A stretch of 64,000 nt of DNA. Source: Hyphococcus luteus. Lineage in GTDB: Bacteria; Pseudomonadota; Alphaproteobacteria; Caulobacterales; Parvularculaceae. A program made the position numbers and the translations under genes. How positions within the stretch are numbered: the first letter of the stretch is position 1; every line of letters starts with the position of its first letter. Shown here piece by piece: positions 1-10,958 of this stretch. The stretch covers positions 620,001-684,000 of the forward strand of contig NZ_PJCH01000005.1 in NCBI RefSeq assembly GCF_002943565.1, written 5' to 3'. The notes under the pieces are model-generated. The model was not told where the DNA came from. It saw only the letters and a program-made list of their open reading frames with translations, and searched no databases.

Positions 1-3
1 GGA

Positions 4-693
4 TTGGCGAAAGAAACCACCTTCGTTCTGGTGCACGGCGCCTGGTGGGGCGGCGACTGGTTCTGGCGCGGCGTGGCGGACCGCTTGCGCGCCGAAGGCC
101 ATCGGGTTTTCACGCCGATGCTGACCGGTCTCGGCTCGCGCGCGCATCTGAAAGACTGCGGCGTCGATCTTTCCCTGCACATTCTCGACATCGTCAAGCT
201 CATCGAATGGGAGGCGCTGACCGACATCGTCCTTGTCGGCCATTCCTATGCCGGCATGGTCGTCTCGGGCGCCGCGGAAAAACTTCCGGAAGGGACGATC
301 CGCTCCATCGTTTTTCTCGACGCCTTCCTGCCGGAAAACGGCGAAGCGCTTGCCGATATCGCGTCGAACTTCAAAGACCTCGCGGGCGATCATGATCCTG
401 TGCCGCCACCGGTCTTTTTCGCCGGCGACAATGAAGCGTTGAAAGCGATCCTCGAAAAGCGAGGCAGTCCGCAGTCGCGCGCCTGTTTCGAAGAGCCGGT
501 CGTTCTCACCGGCGCGCGCGAGCGCATCGCGATCAAAACCTACGTGCTGGCGCAGGGGCCGGTGTTCCTGCCTTTTTACGAAAAGGCGAAAGCCGATCCA
601 GGCTGGCGGACCGAGACCATCGACTGCGCGCATTTCCCGATGCTCGAGGCGCCGGAAGAGACGGCGGAGATTTTACTGCGCGCCATGGAGTGA
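4..693 (+). CDS. alpha/beta hydrolase (EstC/MES-like), copy 1
   Basis: Small soluble alpha/beta hydrolase of about 229 residues, probably a carboxylesterase or related C-O/C-C hydrolase. Visible: the N-terminal strand and oxyanion motif VLVHGAW, the nucleophile elbow GHSYAGM (Ser), and a C-terminal catalytic His in CAHFPMLEAPE. This matches the plant methyl-salicylate-esterase/EstC-like group in length and motif order. The first codon inside the window is TTG at position 4; the true start could lie upstream of the window. The next gene is a close paralog (shared LTGLG.RAHL, GHSY.GMV and EAPEETA), so the pair looks like a tandem duplication within an operon that also includes the SDR gene. Substrate unknown. 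Confidence 0.85.
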   Translation: MAKETTFVLVHGAWWGGDWFWRGVADRLRAEGHRVFTPMLTGLGSRAHLKDCGVDLSLHILDIVKLIEWEALTDIVLVGHSYAGMVVSGAAEKLPEGTIRSIVFLDAFLPENGEALADIASNFKDLAGDHDPVPPPVFFAGDNEALKAILEKRGSPQSRACFEEPVVLTGARERIAIKTYVLAQGPVFLPFYEKAKADPGWRTETIDCAHFPMLEAPEETAEILLRAME

Positions 694-716
694 CGCGACC
701 CGGAGAAGGGGGAGAG

Positions 717-1415
717 ATGAGCGACAAACATACATTCGTTCTGGTGCATGGCGGTATGTGCTGTGGTCGGTGGTGGCGTGAGACCGCCGATATGTTGAGA
801 GCAAAAGGCCATGAGGTTTACACGCCGACGCTGACAGGGCTTGGCGAACGCGCGCATCTCACCGGCCGCAAAGTCAATCTCACCACCCACGCGCTTGACG
901 TCGCCAATCTCGTCAAATGGGAAGAGCTGAAAGACACCGTGCTGGTCGGCCATTCCTATGGCGGCATGGTGATCAGCGCCGCCGCGGAACTCATTCCCGA
1001 AGGGACCATCCGCTCCATCGTCTATCTCGACGCGATGTATTTGGATGATGGCGAATGTGTTTTCGACGCCGCGCCGGAGTTTAAAGATGCAGTTGGCGAT
1101 GCCGACGAAATCCCGACGCCGAGCCCTTCTATGTTCGGCTATGACGGCGCAATCGCCGCCTATATGGAGCGCACCGGCTCGCCGCAGCCGGTGGAAACCT
1201 TTGCGGAAAAGCTGAAGCTCACCGGCGCGCGCGACCGCGTTCCCGTGAAAACATTTGTGCTGGCCCTTAACAGCGGCATTCCGGCGTTTCAGGACTATTA
1301 CGATCGGCTGAAACCAGATCCGTCCTGGCGCACCGAAACCATGGATACGCGCCATAACATGATGCTCGAGGCGCCGGAAGAAACGGCGGCGGTGCTGCTG
1401 CGCGCCGCCATCTGA
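717..1415 (+). CDS. alpha/beta hydrolase (EstC/MES-like), copy 2
   Basis: Paralog of the preceding hydrolase, 232 residues from ATG 717, chosen because AGGGGGAG lies just upstream; a GTG at 690 overlapping the previous stop is also possible but would add ten unconserved residues. Oxyanion strand VLVHGGM, nucleophile GHSYGGM, and His in the C-terminal TRHNMMLEAPE segment. The copy carries Cys-Cys (MCCGRWW) where the first has Trp-Trp, so the substrate pockets probably differ. Lies 23 nt from both neighbours, which supports co-transcription with the first hydrolase and the SDR gene. Confidence 0.85.
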   Translation: MSDKHTFVLVHGGMCCGRWWRETADMLRAKGHEVYTPTLTGLGERAHLTGRKVNLTTHALDVANLVKWEELKDTVLVGHSYGGMVISAAAELIPEGTIRSIVYLDAMYLDDGECVFDAAPEFKDAVGDADEIPTPSPSMFGYDGAIAAYMERTGSPQPVETFAEKLKLTGARDRVPVKTFVLALNSGIPAFQDYYDRLKPDPSWRTETMDTRHNMMLEAPEETAAVLLRAAI

Positions 1416-1438
1416 ATTTTTCAAGCAAGGAGGGGAGC

Positions 1439-2212
1439 ATGGGCCGTCTTGAAGGAAAAACCGCCATCGTCACCGGTTCGGGACGCGGCATCGGCAAGGC
1501 GATTGCGCTTGCTTTCGCAAAGGAAGGCGCGAAAGTCGCGGTGGTTTCGCTGACGCCGGAAAAGATCGAAGAGACGGTCGGGGCGATCAAGAGTGCGGGC
1601 GGCGAGGCGATCGGCGTCAAATGCGACATTGCAAAACCAGACGACATTACAGTCGCCGTAAAGCAGACCGCCGACGCCTTCGGCGGCGTCGACATTCTCG
1701 TCAACAACGCTTCAGCGCATGCGGCGAACGTAAAACCGCTTACCGAGGTGACGGCGGAAGAGGTTCATGCGCAGATGGATCTGGGGCCAATTGCCTGCAT
1801 GCGTTTCATGCAGGCGGTTTATCCGCATATGGAGCAAAAGGGCGGGCGCGTCATCAATCTCGCGACCATGTTGGGTATCATGGGCGCGGGTCTTCTTGCG
1901 CCTTTCGCCATGGCCAAGGAATCGATCCGCACCTTAACTCGCGTCGCCGCGCGCGAATGGGGCCCGAAAGGGATCACGGTCAACGCCATATGCCCTTTCG
2001 CCATGACAGACGGGCTCATGGCGATGGGTAAGAAATTTCAGGAGGCCGGCGCCGGCGGCGGCGGACCGCCCATGCCGCCCCTGGGACGCATCGGCTCGCC
2101 CGAAGAGGATATCGCGCCGCTCGCCGTCTTTCTCGCCAGCGGCGAGGCGGGCTTTCTCACCGGCTACACCTATATGGCCGATGGCGGCGGAGCCATCGAC
2201 GCCGCGCGCTAG
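1439..2212 (+). CDS. SDR family protein with catalytic Tyr replaced by Phe
   Basis: Short-chain dehydrogenase/reductase fold, 257 residues. ATG 1439 follows a strong AAGGAGGGG site. Rossmann motif TGSGRGIG at residues 12-19, NNAS at 89-92, Asn140. In the usual YxxxK catalytic motif the sequence reads FAMAK (residues 156-160): Phe156 (codon 1904-1906) stands where the proton-donating Tyr belongs, and Thr143 stands where the catalytic Ser is usual; Lys160 is kept. A glycine-rich stretch GAGGGGPP lies near residue 205. NAD(P) binding is likely but classical oxidoreductase chemistry is doubtful. Third gene of the hydrolase operon. Confidence 0.88.
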   Translation: MGRLEGKTAIVTGSGRGIGKAIALAFAKEGAKVAVVSLTPEKIEETVGAIKSAGGEAIGVKCDIAKPDDITVAVKQTADAFGGVDILVNNASAHAANVKPLTEVTAEEVHAQMDLGPIACMRFMQAVYPHMEQKGGRVINLATMLGIMGAGLLAPFAMAKESIRTLTRVAAREWGPKGITVNAICPFAMTDGLMAMGKKFQEAGAGGGGPPMPPLGRIGSPEEDIAPLAVFLASGEAGFLTGYTYMADGGGAIDAAR

Positions 2213-2280
2213 GCGAGACACGGTTGCGCTTTCGCGCCGTTGCGCTAGGCCATGGCTCCGAAGAATAGAGAGATAAGGTC

Positions 2281-3093
2281 ATGGTCAAGACATCCATTCT
2301 CGTCGCCGGCGCCGGCGGGCGCATGGGCCGCGCGGTGGTCGCGGAAATCCTGAAAACCCCGGGGGCGAGTCTCGCCGGCGGCTTCGAACGCCCGGGCGGG
2401 CCCGCCGTTGGCAAGGATATCGGCGTTCTCGCCGGGCTCGACGCGCTGGGTCTTGAGATCGAGGACGCGGCGGAAAAGGGCCTCGCGCGCGCCGGGGCGC
2501 TGATCGACTTCACCGCGCCCGCCGTCTCCGTTCACAATGCAAAAGCCGCGGCGAAAGAAGGCGTCGCCCATGTCATCGGCACCACCGGCTTTTCCGCGGA
2601 AGACGAGGCCGCCATCGCCGAGGCGGCGAAGGCCGTGCCCGTGGTCAAATCCGGCAATATGAGCGTCGGCGTGAACATCCTGACGGCGCTGGTTGAGAAA
2701 GCGGCGAAGGCGCTTGGCGAGGATTACGACATCGAGATTTTCGAGGCTCATCATCGCGCCAAGGTCGACGCGCCTTCCGGCACGGCGCTGATGCTGGGCC
2801 GGGCGGCGGCGCGCGGCCGCGGCGCCGATTTCGAGGCGAAGCGCGCCGACGCCGACCGCACCGGCAAGCGCGAGGCAGGGGATATCGGCTTTTCGGTGAT
2901 GCGCGGCGGCGGCATTGTCGGCGAACATCGCGTCGCCTTCGCCGGCATGCAGGAAGTCATCACGCTTTCCCATTCGGCCATCGACCGCGGGCTCTTCGCC
3001 CAGGGCGCGGTCACCGCGGCGCGCTGGGCCATGGATCAGCCGCCGGGGCTTTACTCCATGCGCGACGTGCTTGGTCTCGATGGGGATGGTTAA
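2281..3093 (+). CDS. dapB: 4-hydroxy-tetrahydrodipicolinate reductase
   Basis: DapB catalyses NAD(P)H reduction of hydroxy-tetrahydrodipicolinate in the diaminopimelate/lysine pathway (cytosol). 270 residues, the normal length. N-terminal nucleotide-binding motif VAGAGGRMGR at residues 7-16, GTTGFS near residue 100, and the family signature EAHHRAKVDAPSGTA near residues 155-170, with the catalytic His pair, Lys and the substrate-binding GT. Starts 68 nt after the SDR gene. High confidence from the signature. Confidence 0.97.
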   Translation: MVKTSILVAGAGGRMGRAVVAEILKTPGASLAGGFERPGGPAVGKDIGVLAGLDALGLEIEDAAEKGLARAGALIDFTAPAVSVHNAKAAAKEGVAHVIGTTGFSAEDEAAIAEAAKAVPVVKSGNMSVGVNILTALVEKAAKALGEDYDIEIFEAHHRAKVDAPSGTALMLGRAAARGRGADFEAKRADADRTGKREAGDIGFSVMRGGGIVGEHRVAFAGMQEVITLSHSAIDRGLFAQGAVTAARWAMDQPPGLYSMRDVLGLDGDG

Positions 3094-3177
3094 CCGTTAA
3101 CCAAAGAATCTGCGGTTTCGATAGATATTCGCGAAACCAAGCTTTGCCAGAGTGCTCCTTCAGTCGAAGGGGCCTTT

Positions 3178-3729
3178 ATGCGCACCGAGATCATCGCCGC
3201 CGCCGGGATTGTCGCCGCCTCCGTCATCGGCGTGCGCGTCTATGACGGGCGCGTCAGCGAAATCGAACGCATGGAAGCGGCCCGGTCCGTGAATACCGAA
3301 AACCGTCAGTCCGGGGGCGTAGGCGCCGGCCGCGCCGCCTCTCTCACCACCGGCTGGGGCGATGAAATCCGCATCGCCGCCGCGCCCGACCGCCAGTTCT
3401 ATGTCGAGGCGGACGTCAACCGGCGCGATTTCAAATTTCTCGTGGATACGGGCGCGAGCTATGTGGCGCTGCGCGACTCCGATGCGCGCGAGGCGGGCGT
3501 TTATACATCTTACACGGACTATACCTACCCCGTGCACACCGCGAACGGCCAGACCAAGGCCGCCTTCGTCACGCTCGACGAAATCGAGATCGACGGGATC
3601 CGCGTCGAGGGCGTCAAGGCCTTCATCCTCAAGGACGAACAGCTTGCGGTGAACCTCCTCGGCATGAGCTTCCTGTCGCGCCTTGAAAGCGTCGAGGCGA
3701 GAAAAGGCGAACTGGTGCTTAGGGGATAA
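3178..3729 (+). CDS. membrane-anchored retropepsin-like aspartic protease (TIGR02281/clan AA type)
   Basis: 183 residues. A single hydrophobic segment at about residues 4-20 anchors it; the rest is predicted periplasmic. The retroviral-type active-site motif FLVDTGAS is at residues 88-94 (Asp90), within the pattern FYVEADVNRRDFKFLVDTGAS typical of bacterial single-domain retropepsins. A second half with LLGMSFLSRL matches the conserved C-terminal GM.FL motif of these proteins. Such proteases work as dimers; substrate unknown. Stands alone between dapB and the marR gene. Confidence 0.85.
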   Translation: MRTEIIAAAGIVAASVIGVRVYDGRVSEIERMEAARSVNTENRQSGGVGAGRAASLTTGWGDEIRIAAAPDRQFYVEADVNRRDFKFLVDTGASYVALRDSDAREAGVYTSYTDYTYPVHTANGQTKAAFVTLDEIEIDGIRVEGVKAFILKDEQLAVNLLGMSFLSRLESVEARKGELVLRG

Positions 3730-3790
3730 AGTCCGTCAATTCCTAGCTGGCTCGTAAAATCTCTTGTCGAGATCCCGGCTTGATTTTTTA

Positions 3791-3816
3791 TACAAATATT
3801 TGTACAAATACTTGTA
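3791..3816 (+). promoter_or_regulatory. tandem palindromic operator overlapping the marR start
   Basis: TACAAATATTTGTA (3791-3804) is a perfect 14-bp palindrome. It is followed, sharing two bases, by TACAAATACTTGTA (3803-3816), a one-mismatch version whose last base is the A of the ATG. The half-site repeats every 12 bp. The position and symmetry are what is expected of an autorepressing MarR-family dimer. Confidence 0.75.
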
Positions 3817-4358
3817 TGAGTAAAAAAGACACATATCCTGATGGCGCTTTTTCCTATGCGGCGGACCTGCGGCCGGCTTTCGCGGCGCATATGGCGAGCC
3901 GCCTCGATGTGCTCATCTGCGCGCAGACAAAGCACGTGCTGCAAGAGGCCGGCGTAAAAACCCCGGTGCATTCGGTTTCTGTCATGATGCATCTTTTACG
4001 ACAGGGCCCGGCAAGCATTGCGGATATCGCCCGCAGGGAGGGACAATCCCATCAGCTTGTTTCGTCGCGCATCGCGCCGTTAGAAAAAGCGGGGCTTTTA
4101 AAAACGAAACCGGACCCGAAGGACGAAAGGCGGAAAATCCTCGAATTCACAGTCAAAGGCGCAGCGGACGCGCGCAAGCTTGAAAAGGTTTCTGAAAAGA
4201 TTGCAGCGGTGTTTCGCGGCCTCAATGAAGAGCTCGGCGTAGATTTAATGGCGATGCTGGAAGACGCAGAACAGTCTTTGCTGCGCAATCCTGTCGCCAT
4301 GCGTATAAAGACGCCGGCCCTGAAGAAAAAAGCAAAAGCCGCCGCCCGTGCAGCATAA
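3816..4358 (+). CDS. MarR family transcriptional regulator
   Basis: Winged-helix repressor, 180 residues from ATG 3816; the upstream TTG in frame would start inside the operator and is less likely. The central region IADIARREGQSHQLVSSRI is the HTH and DPKDERRKI is the wing with the conserved DxxxR pattern. Long basic tail (KKKAKAAARAA). It probably controls itself through the double palindrome and the following hydrolase gene, with which it overlaps or nearly abuts. The ligand is unknown. Confidence 0.9.
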   Translation: MSKKDTYPDGAFSYAADLRPAFAAHMASRLDVLICAQTKHVLQEAGVKTPVHSVSVMMHLLRQGPASIADIARREGQSHQLVSSRIAPLEKAGLLKTKPDPKDERRKILEFTVKGAADARKLEKVSEKIAAVFRGLNEELGVDLMAMLEDAEQSLLRNPVAMRIKTPALKKKAKAAARAA

Positions 4359-5649
4359 TTATCATTCCCTTCGAAGCGCCATGGCTTTGTCTTTGGCGTT
4401 ATGGATTGGCGCCTGCGCTGCGTTTCCGCCGGGGCATCGCAGATGTGCGCCGGGCGTTTATGAAGGCGGCGGCGACCGGGTTGTGCTTTATGAGCGTGAG
4501 AACGACGCCGGGGCGGCGGAGACAAAATACATTTTCACAGACGGCAGGCGCGGCGTATTGGGCGATGTATCCGCCATTTTAACATGCGCAAACGGCCTCG
4601 TTTCCGCTTCGGATCAAACGAAGTTTGCGAAAACCGTACTTCGCGAAACAGATACGACATTTTCCAGTAATGAGCTTGCGCTTGCAGGGCGGCTGATCGA
4701 GCCCGTTAGCGCCGACGGCGCCCGTAAGCCGCCATTGGCTGTATTCGTTCACGGCTCGGAATCGACGCCGACAATCAGCTATTCCCCATATCCTTATCTT
4801 TTTGCTGCTCAGGGTGTTTCTGTCTTCGTCTATGACAAGCGCGGCACAGGGCAATCCGAGGGTGACTATAATCAGGATTTTCAGGCGTTGGCGGCTGACG
4901 CCTCCGCCGCCGCCCAAGAGGCGCAGCGGCTGGCCGAAGGGCGGTATAGCCGGTTCGGTTATTTCGGGGGCAGTCAGGGCGGATGGGTTGCGCCGCTGGC
5001 GGCGAGGAAAATCGGGGCCGACTTTCTCGTTGTCGGTTTTGGTCTCGTTGTTTCTCCGCTCGAAGAAAATGCAGAGCAAGTTTTCGATGAAATGCGCCGC
5101 GCCGGTTATGGAGAAGCGGAAATCGAACTCGCGCGCGAGGTTACGGATGCGACTGGAGAGATTGTCGCATCTCATTTTTCGAACGGTTTCGATGAGCTGA
5201 AACGCGTAAAGAACAAATATGGAAACAAGTCTTGGTTTTCGCAAATCGAGGGCGAATTCACCGGGGCTGTTCTTCGGGCTGACGATGAGGGTTTGCGGTC
5301 AGGGAAGATTGAGGGGTTTGATGACGCACAAGTTCCCTGGCGCCATGACCCGCTTGCGGTGCTGCGATCCTTGTCCATGCCGCAACTCTGGATTCTTGCG
5401 GGCGAAGACAGAGCGGCGCCCGGCAAGGTGACGTATGAGCGGCTGTCCATGTTGCAGGAAGAAGGCTTGCCCGTCACAATCGCCGTTTATCCCCACACGG
5501 ATCATGGCATCGTGGAGTTCACCCAAAATGATGACGGATCGCGCACCTATACGCGTTTTGCAAAGGGCTATTTTCGCCTTGCAGCAGACATGATGAAAGA
5601 CGTGTTCAATCCGCCCTATGGGCGCGGAGAGATATCACATCCACATTAG
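4348..5649 (+). CDS. exported alpha/beta hydrolase (S9/BAAT-like fold)
   Basis: Serine hydrolase of 433 residues. GTG 4348 overlaps the marR stop by 11 nt and gives a charged n-region before a hydrophobic stretch and a lipobox-like IGAC (Cys23); ATG 4381 is the alternative start and would leave no positive n-region. HGSESTP is the oxyanion strand, DKRGTGQSEG follows, the nucleophile elbow is GGSQGGW near residue 207, an acid is in the GEDRAAP segment and His in HTDHGI. The fold resembles peptidase S9-like/acyl-ester hydrolases. Probably periplasmic or lipid anchored and MarR controlled. Confidence 0.82.
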   Translation: MQHNYHSLRSAMALSLALWIGACAAFPPGHRRCAPGVYEGGGDRVVLYERENDAGAAETKYIFTDGRRGVLGDVSAILTCANGLVSASDQTKFAKTVLRETDTTFSSNELALAGRLIEPVSADGARKPPLAVFVHGSESTPTISYSPYPYLFAAQGVSVFVYDKRGTGQSEGDYNQDFQALAADASAAAQEAQRLAEGRYSRFGYFGGSQGGWVAPLAARKIGADFLVVGFGLVVSPLEENAEQVFDEMRRAGYGEAEIELAREVTDATGEIVASHFSNGFDELKRVKNKYGNKSWFSQIEGEFTGAVLRADDEGLRSGKIEGFDDAQVPWRHDPLAVLRSLSMPQLWILAGEDRAAPGKVTYERLSMLQEEGLPVTIAVYPHTDHGIVEFTQNDDGSRTYTRFAKGYFRLAADMMKDVFNPPYGRGEISHPH

Positions 5650-6905
5650 CCTTCCCGCGCCATCAGGCTCGGCAAGGCGCCGAGATCCGCGCCGGCCTGG
5701 CGCATGAAAAACGCCCGCAAGGGCTTCACCCTGCCGACCGCGCCCATGCCGATGTCGCGCGCAAAGCGCAGCGGTCCGAAATCATTGGAAAAGAGGCGGT
5801 TCAACAGGTCTGTGCCGAGGGCGAGGGAGGCCGAGTCGAAACGCCGCCAGCGCTGGTAGTTCTGCAAAACCGTCAGGGCGCCGATGTCGAGGCCCACATC
5901 GCGGCCCTCGGCGAGAACGTCCGTGAGCGCGGCGATGTCTTTGATGCCGAGATTGTAGCCTTGTCCTGCAATCGGGTGGACGGCGTGGGCGGCGTCGCCG
6001 ATGAGCGCCAGGCGCGGCGCCACATAAGTTTGCGCCAGCGTAAAGGCGAGCGGATAGGACCAGCGCGGGCCCGCCGGCGTCACGGGTCCGAGATAAGGCC
6101 CGAAGCGGTTTTCGATCTCTATACGGAAGGCTTTATCATTGAGCGCCATATAAGCGGGCGCGGCGGCTGTGCGTTCGGTCCAGACCAGCGACGATCTGTT
6201 GTTCGTCATGGGCAGGATCGCGAACGGGCCGGACGGCAGGAAGAACTCCTGCGCGAACCCCTCATGGGGGCGCTCATGGGCGACGGTGGCGACGATGCCG
6301 GTCTGGTTGTAGCGCCATTCATTGGTCTTGATCCCGGCCTCGGCGCGCAGGGCCGAATGGCGCCCGTCCGCGGCGATGACGAGTTTCGCGCAAAGCCGGC
6401 GCCCGTCGGCGAGATCGACGACCGCCTCGCCGGGATTGAATTTTGTCGCCGCGCGCCGGGCGGGCGCGAACAGCGTCACGCCGTCTTCGGCCGCGATGGC
6501 GTCGAACAGCGCGTCGCGGATGACCCGGTTCTCGATAATCCAGCCGAGCGGTTGATCTTCGCCCAGCTCGCGGCTGTCGAAGTGGAGGAAAAAGCGCGAC
6601 ACCGTCCCGTCGGAAAAGCGCGATTTCGCCCGCCCGTCGGTGACCAGGATGTCGCGGATGGCCTCGGCCTCCGGGGCCATGGCGTCCCACAGCCCCAGGC
6701 GCTTGAAGACCCGGGCGGAGGCGTAGGAAATCGCCGAGGTCCGCCCGTCAAAGGGGGCGGCGCGCATCTCCGCGGGGTCCATGGCGTCCACCACCGCGCA
6801 GGAAAAGCCCTGAGCCGCCAAGGCGAGGCCGGCAAGCCCGCCGGCGGGCCCGCCGCCGATGATCACGATATCGAAATTTTGGATGTCGCTCATGGGGGCG
6901 ACCAT
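5646..6905 (-). CDS. UbiH/UbiF/COQ6-family FAD-dependent hydroxylase
   Basis: Aromatic-ring hydroxylase of the ubiquinone biosynthesis family, 419 residues. GxGxxG FAD motif IIGGGPAGGLAG near residue 15, DG motif AADGRHS near the middle, and the second FAD motif GDAAHAVHPIAGQGYN with the family signature HP.AGQG.N.G..D. A start at 6905 is preceded by GAAAGG; an in-frame ATG at 6893 is an alternative. Which ring position it hydroxylates cannot be told. It converges on the upstream hydrolase, overlapping its stop by 4 nt. Confidence 0.92.
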   Translation of the reverse strand: MVAPMSDIQNFDIVIIGGGPAGGLAGLALAAQGFSCAVVDAMDPAEMRAAPFDGRTSAISYASARVFKRLGLWDAMAPEAEAIRDILVTDGRAKSRFSDGTVSRFFLHFDSRELGEDQPLGWIIENRVIRDALFDAIAAEDGVTLFAPARRAATKFNPGEAVVDLADGRRLCAKLVIAADGRHSALRAEAGIKTNEWRYNQTGIVATVAHERPHEGFAQEFFLPSGPFAILPMTNNRSSLVWTERTAAAPAYMALNDKAFRIEIENRFGPYLGPVTPAGPRWSYPLAFTLAQTYVAPRLALIGDAAHAVHPIAGQGYNLGIKDIAALTDVLAEGRDVGLDIGALTVLQNYQRWRRFDSASLALGTDLLNRLFSNDFGPLRFARDIGMGAVGRVKPLRAFFMRQAGADLGALPSLMAREG

Positions 6906-6987
6906 CGCCTTTCGGGGCTGTTTCGTCCACTGCCGAAAGGACGCATGAATAAAGGGCGCGAATTGTTAACGAAAACCGCCGAAAAAT

Positions 6988-7130
6988 CCGCTCATCCCCG
7001 CGAAGGCGGGGATCCAGAAGAAGCGTGCCCTTTAAGCGCGAACAGGTTTAGAGGGGGCCGGAAAGTCTCGCGCCGGCGGGCCAGACGACAGCGGTTTCAA
7101 GCAGATCCCCGCCTTCGCGGGGATGAGCGG
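6988..7130. repeat. REP/MITE-like element with 27-bp perfect inverted repeats
   Basis: Arms 6988-7014 and 7104-7130 are exact reverse complements, each with an inner GCGAAGGCGGGGATC-type core; 89 nt lie between them. Read as protein, the arms give the HPREGGDP and PRLRGDE strings seen in many dispersed proteobacterial intergenic repeats. It fills the gap between the UbiH-type gene and amt, ending 15 nt before the amt start. Confidence 0.85.
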
Positions 7131-7145
7131 TGGAAAGCGAAAGAC

Positions 7146-8405
7146 ATGACAGCCAGCTTAGCACGCCTGTTGAAGTTTTGCGCTGCGGTTGCGGCGGCGG
7201 CCGCCGCGGCTTCGCCCGCCGCCGCCCAGGACATGTCGCCGGCGAGCGACGTCACGCGCTATGTGATCGACTCCGCGCTGTTGATGGCGGCGGGATTTGC
7301 GGCGCTGGTCGTGATCGCCGGTTTCGCCCTGCGCGATATCGGCATGTCGCGCACCCAGAACGCACCGCAAGTCTGCCTACGGACGATCGGCGCCCTGGCG
7401 ATCTCCGTCTTCGCCTTCTGGGTCGTCGGCTATCATCTCCTGTTTTCCATCGAGTCGGGCGGTTTTCTCGGCCCCTTTCAAAGCTGGGCGCCGGCCGACG
7501 ACGATCCGGGCGCCGTGGGGCGCGCGTCGGGGGCTCACTGGTTCTTTCATGCAAGCCTCGCCGCCATCGGCGCCGTCATTGTCTCCTCGGCGATTTCCGA
7601 GCGCGTGCGGCTCTGGCCGTTCGTGTTCTTCGCGGCCATCTGGGCGGGCCTTATTTACCCTATCGCCGCGTCCTGGGTCTGGGGCGGCGGCTATTTCGCC
7701 GACGAATGGAGCTTCCGAGATTATGGCGGCGCGGCGGCGGTGCATCTGTCGGCGGGATCGGCGGCGCTCGCCGCCGTCATCGTCACAGGACCAAGGCCCG
7801 GCCGTTTCGGCCAAGGCCCGACGCGCCCGCAAATGTCGACGGCGCTGCCTTTGTCGGCTTTCGGGCTGATGCTTTCCGCCGCGGCGCTCATTTTCGTGAT
7901 GATCGGGCTCGGCGGCTCCCTGTCTTCGGCGGAAGCGGCGATCACCGCCGGCGTCCTTGCTGCAAACGCCATGATCGCGTCGGGCGCCGGGGCGTTGGCG
8001 GCGATGATCCTGACGCAGACGGTTTACAGGCGCACCGGGCTTGTTTCGGCGATGACCGGCGCGGTGGCGGGGATTGTCTCCATCGCCGCCGACCCGATCT
8101 CGCCCGCCCTCTGGCAGGCGGCGATGATCGGCGCCATTGGCGGCGTGATCGTCACGGTGACGCCGCCCTTTCTCGACCGCTTCCGGATCGACGATGCGGG
8201 ACTCGTCGTCCCCGCCCATTGTTTCTGCGGCGCCTGGGGAACGATCGTCGCCTTCTGGATGACCGAGCGGATCTGGCTGCCCGGACAGCTTCTCGGAACG
8301 CTCGCGACCGCCGGCTTTTCTTTCGTGATGAGCCTTCTCATCTGGACGGCGCTCAAATACACGATCGGCGTGCGCTCGGCGCCGCCGGAGGCGCCGCCGC
8401 TCTAA
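7146..8405 (+). CDS. amt: ammonium transporter (Amt/MEP/Rh family)
   Basis: Polytopic inner-membrane protein, 419 residues from ATG 7146, with a cleavable signal (LARLLKFCAAV...AAAQ) as is usual for Amt. Typical elements: IYPIAASWVWGGGY (pore Trp), AAVHLSAGSAAL carrying the first pore His, GALAAMILT, and VVPAHCFCGAWGTI carrying the second pore His. Eleven or so TM segments. An unbroken reading frame extends far upstream, antisense to the UbiH-type gene, but that part is a shadow. No glnK is adjacent. Confidence 0.9.
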   Translation: MTASLARLLKFCAAVAAAAAAASPAAAQDMSPASDVTRYVIDSALLMAAGFAALVVIAGFALRDIGMSRTQNAPQVCLRTIGALAISVFAFWVVGYHLLFSIESGGFLGPFQSWAPADDDPGAVGRASGAHWFFHASLAAIGAVIVSSAISERVRLWPFVFFAAIWAGLIYPIAASWVWGGGYFADEWSFRDYGGAAAVHLSAGSAALAAVIVTGPRPGRFGQGPTRPQMSTALPLSAFGLMLSAAALIFVMIGLGGSLSSAEAAITAGVLAANAMIASGAGALAAMILTQTVYRRTGLVSAMTGAVAGIVSIAADPISPALWQAAMIGAIGGVIVTVTPPFLDRFRIDDAGLVVPAHCFCGAWGTIVAFWMTERIWLPGQLLGTLATAGFSFVMSLLIWTALKYTIGVRSAPPEAPPL

Positions 8406-8525
8406 CCCCCCGCAAAGCCCAAGCGAAACGTTAACCGGCGTTAACCCTTTTTGAAAAAAGCCATGGCAAAGTGGCGTTAACCTCTTTTCACCGCTGATTT
8501 CGAAGCTGATCGCCCCAGAACGTCT

Positions 8526-10958
<2,433 letters not shown>

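Noticed and set aside
5961-7145. Very long plus-strand open frame running into amt
   Set aside because: It is antisense to the UbiH-family gene, rich in Arg/Gly/His, and the Amt signal peptide and ATG begin only at 7146.
8428-8490. Repeated GTTAAC before ftsK as CtrA boxes
   Set aside because: TTAA-to-TTAA spacings here are 6 nt or irregular, not the 7 nt of CtrA sites.
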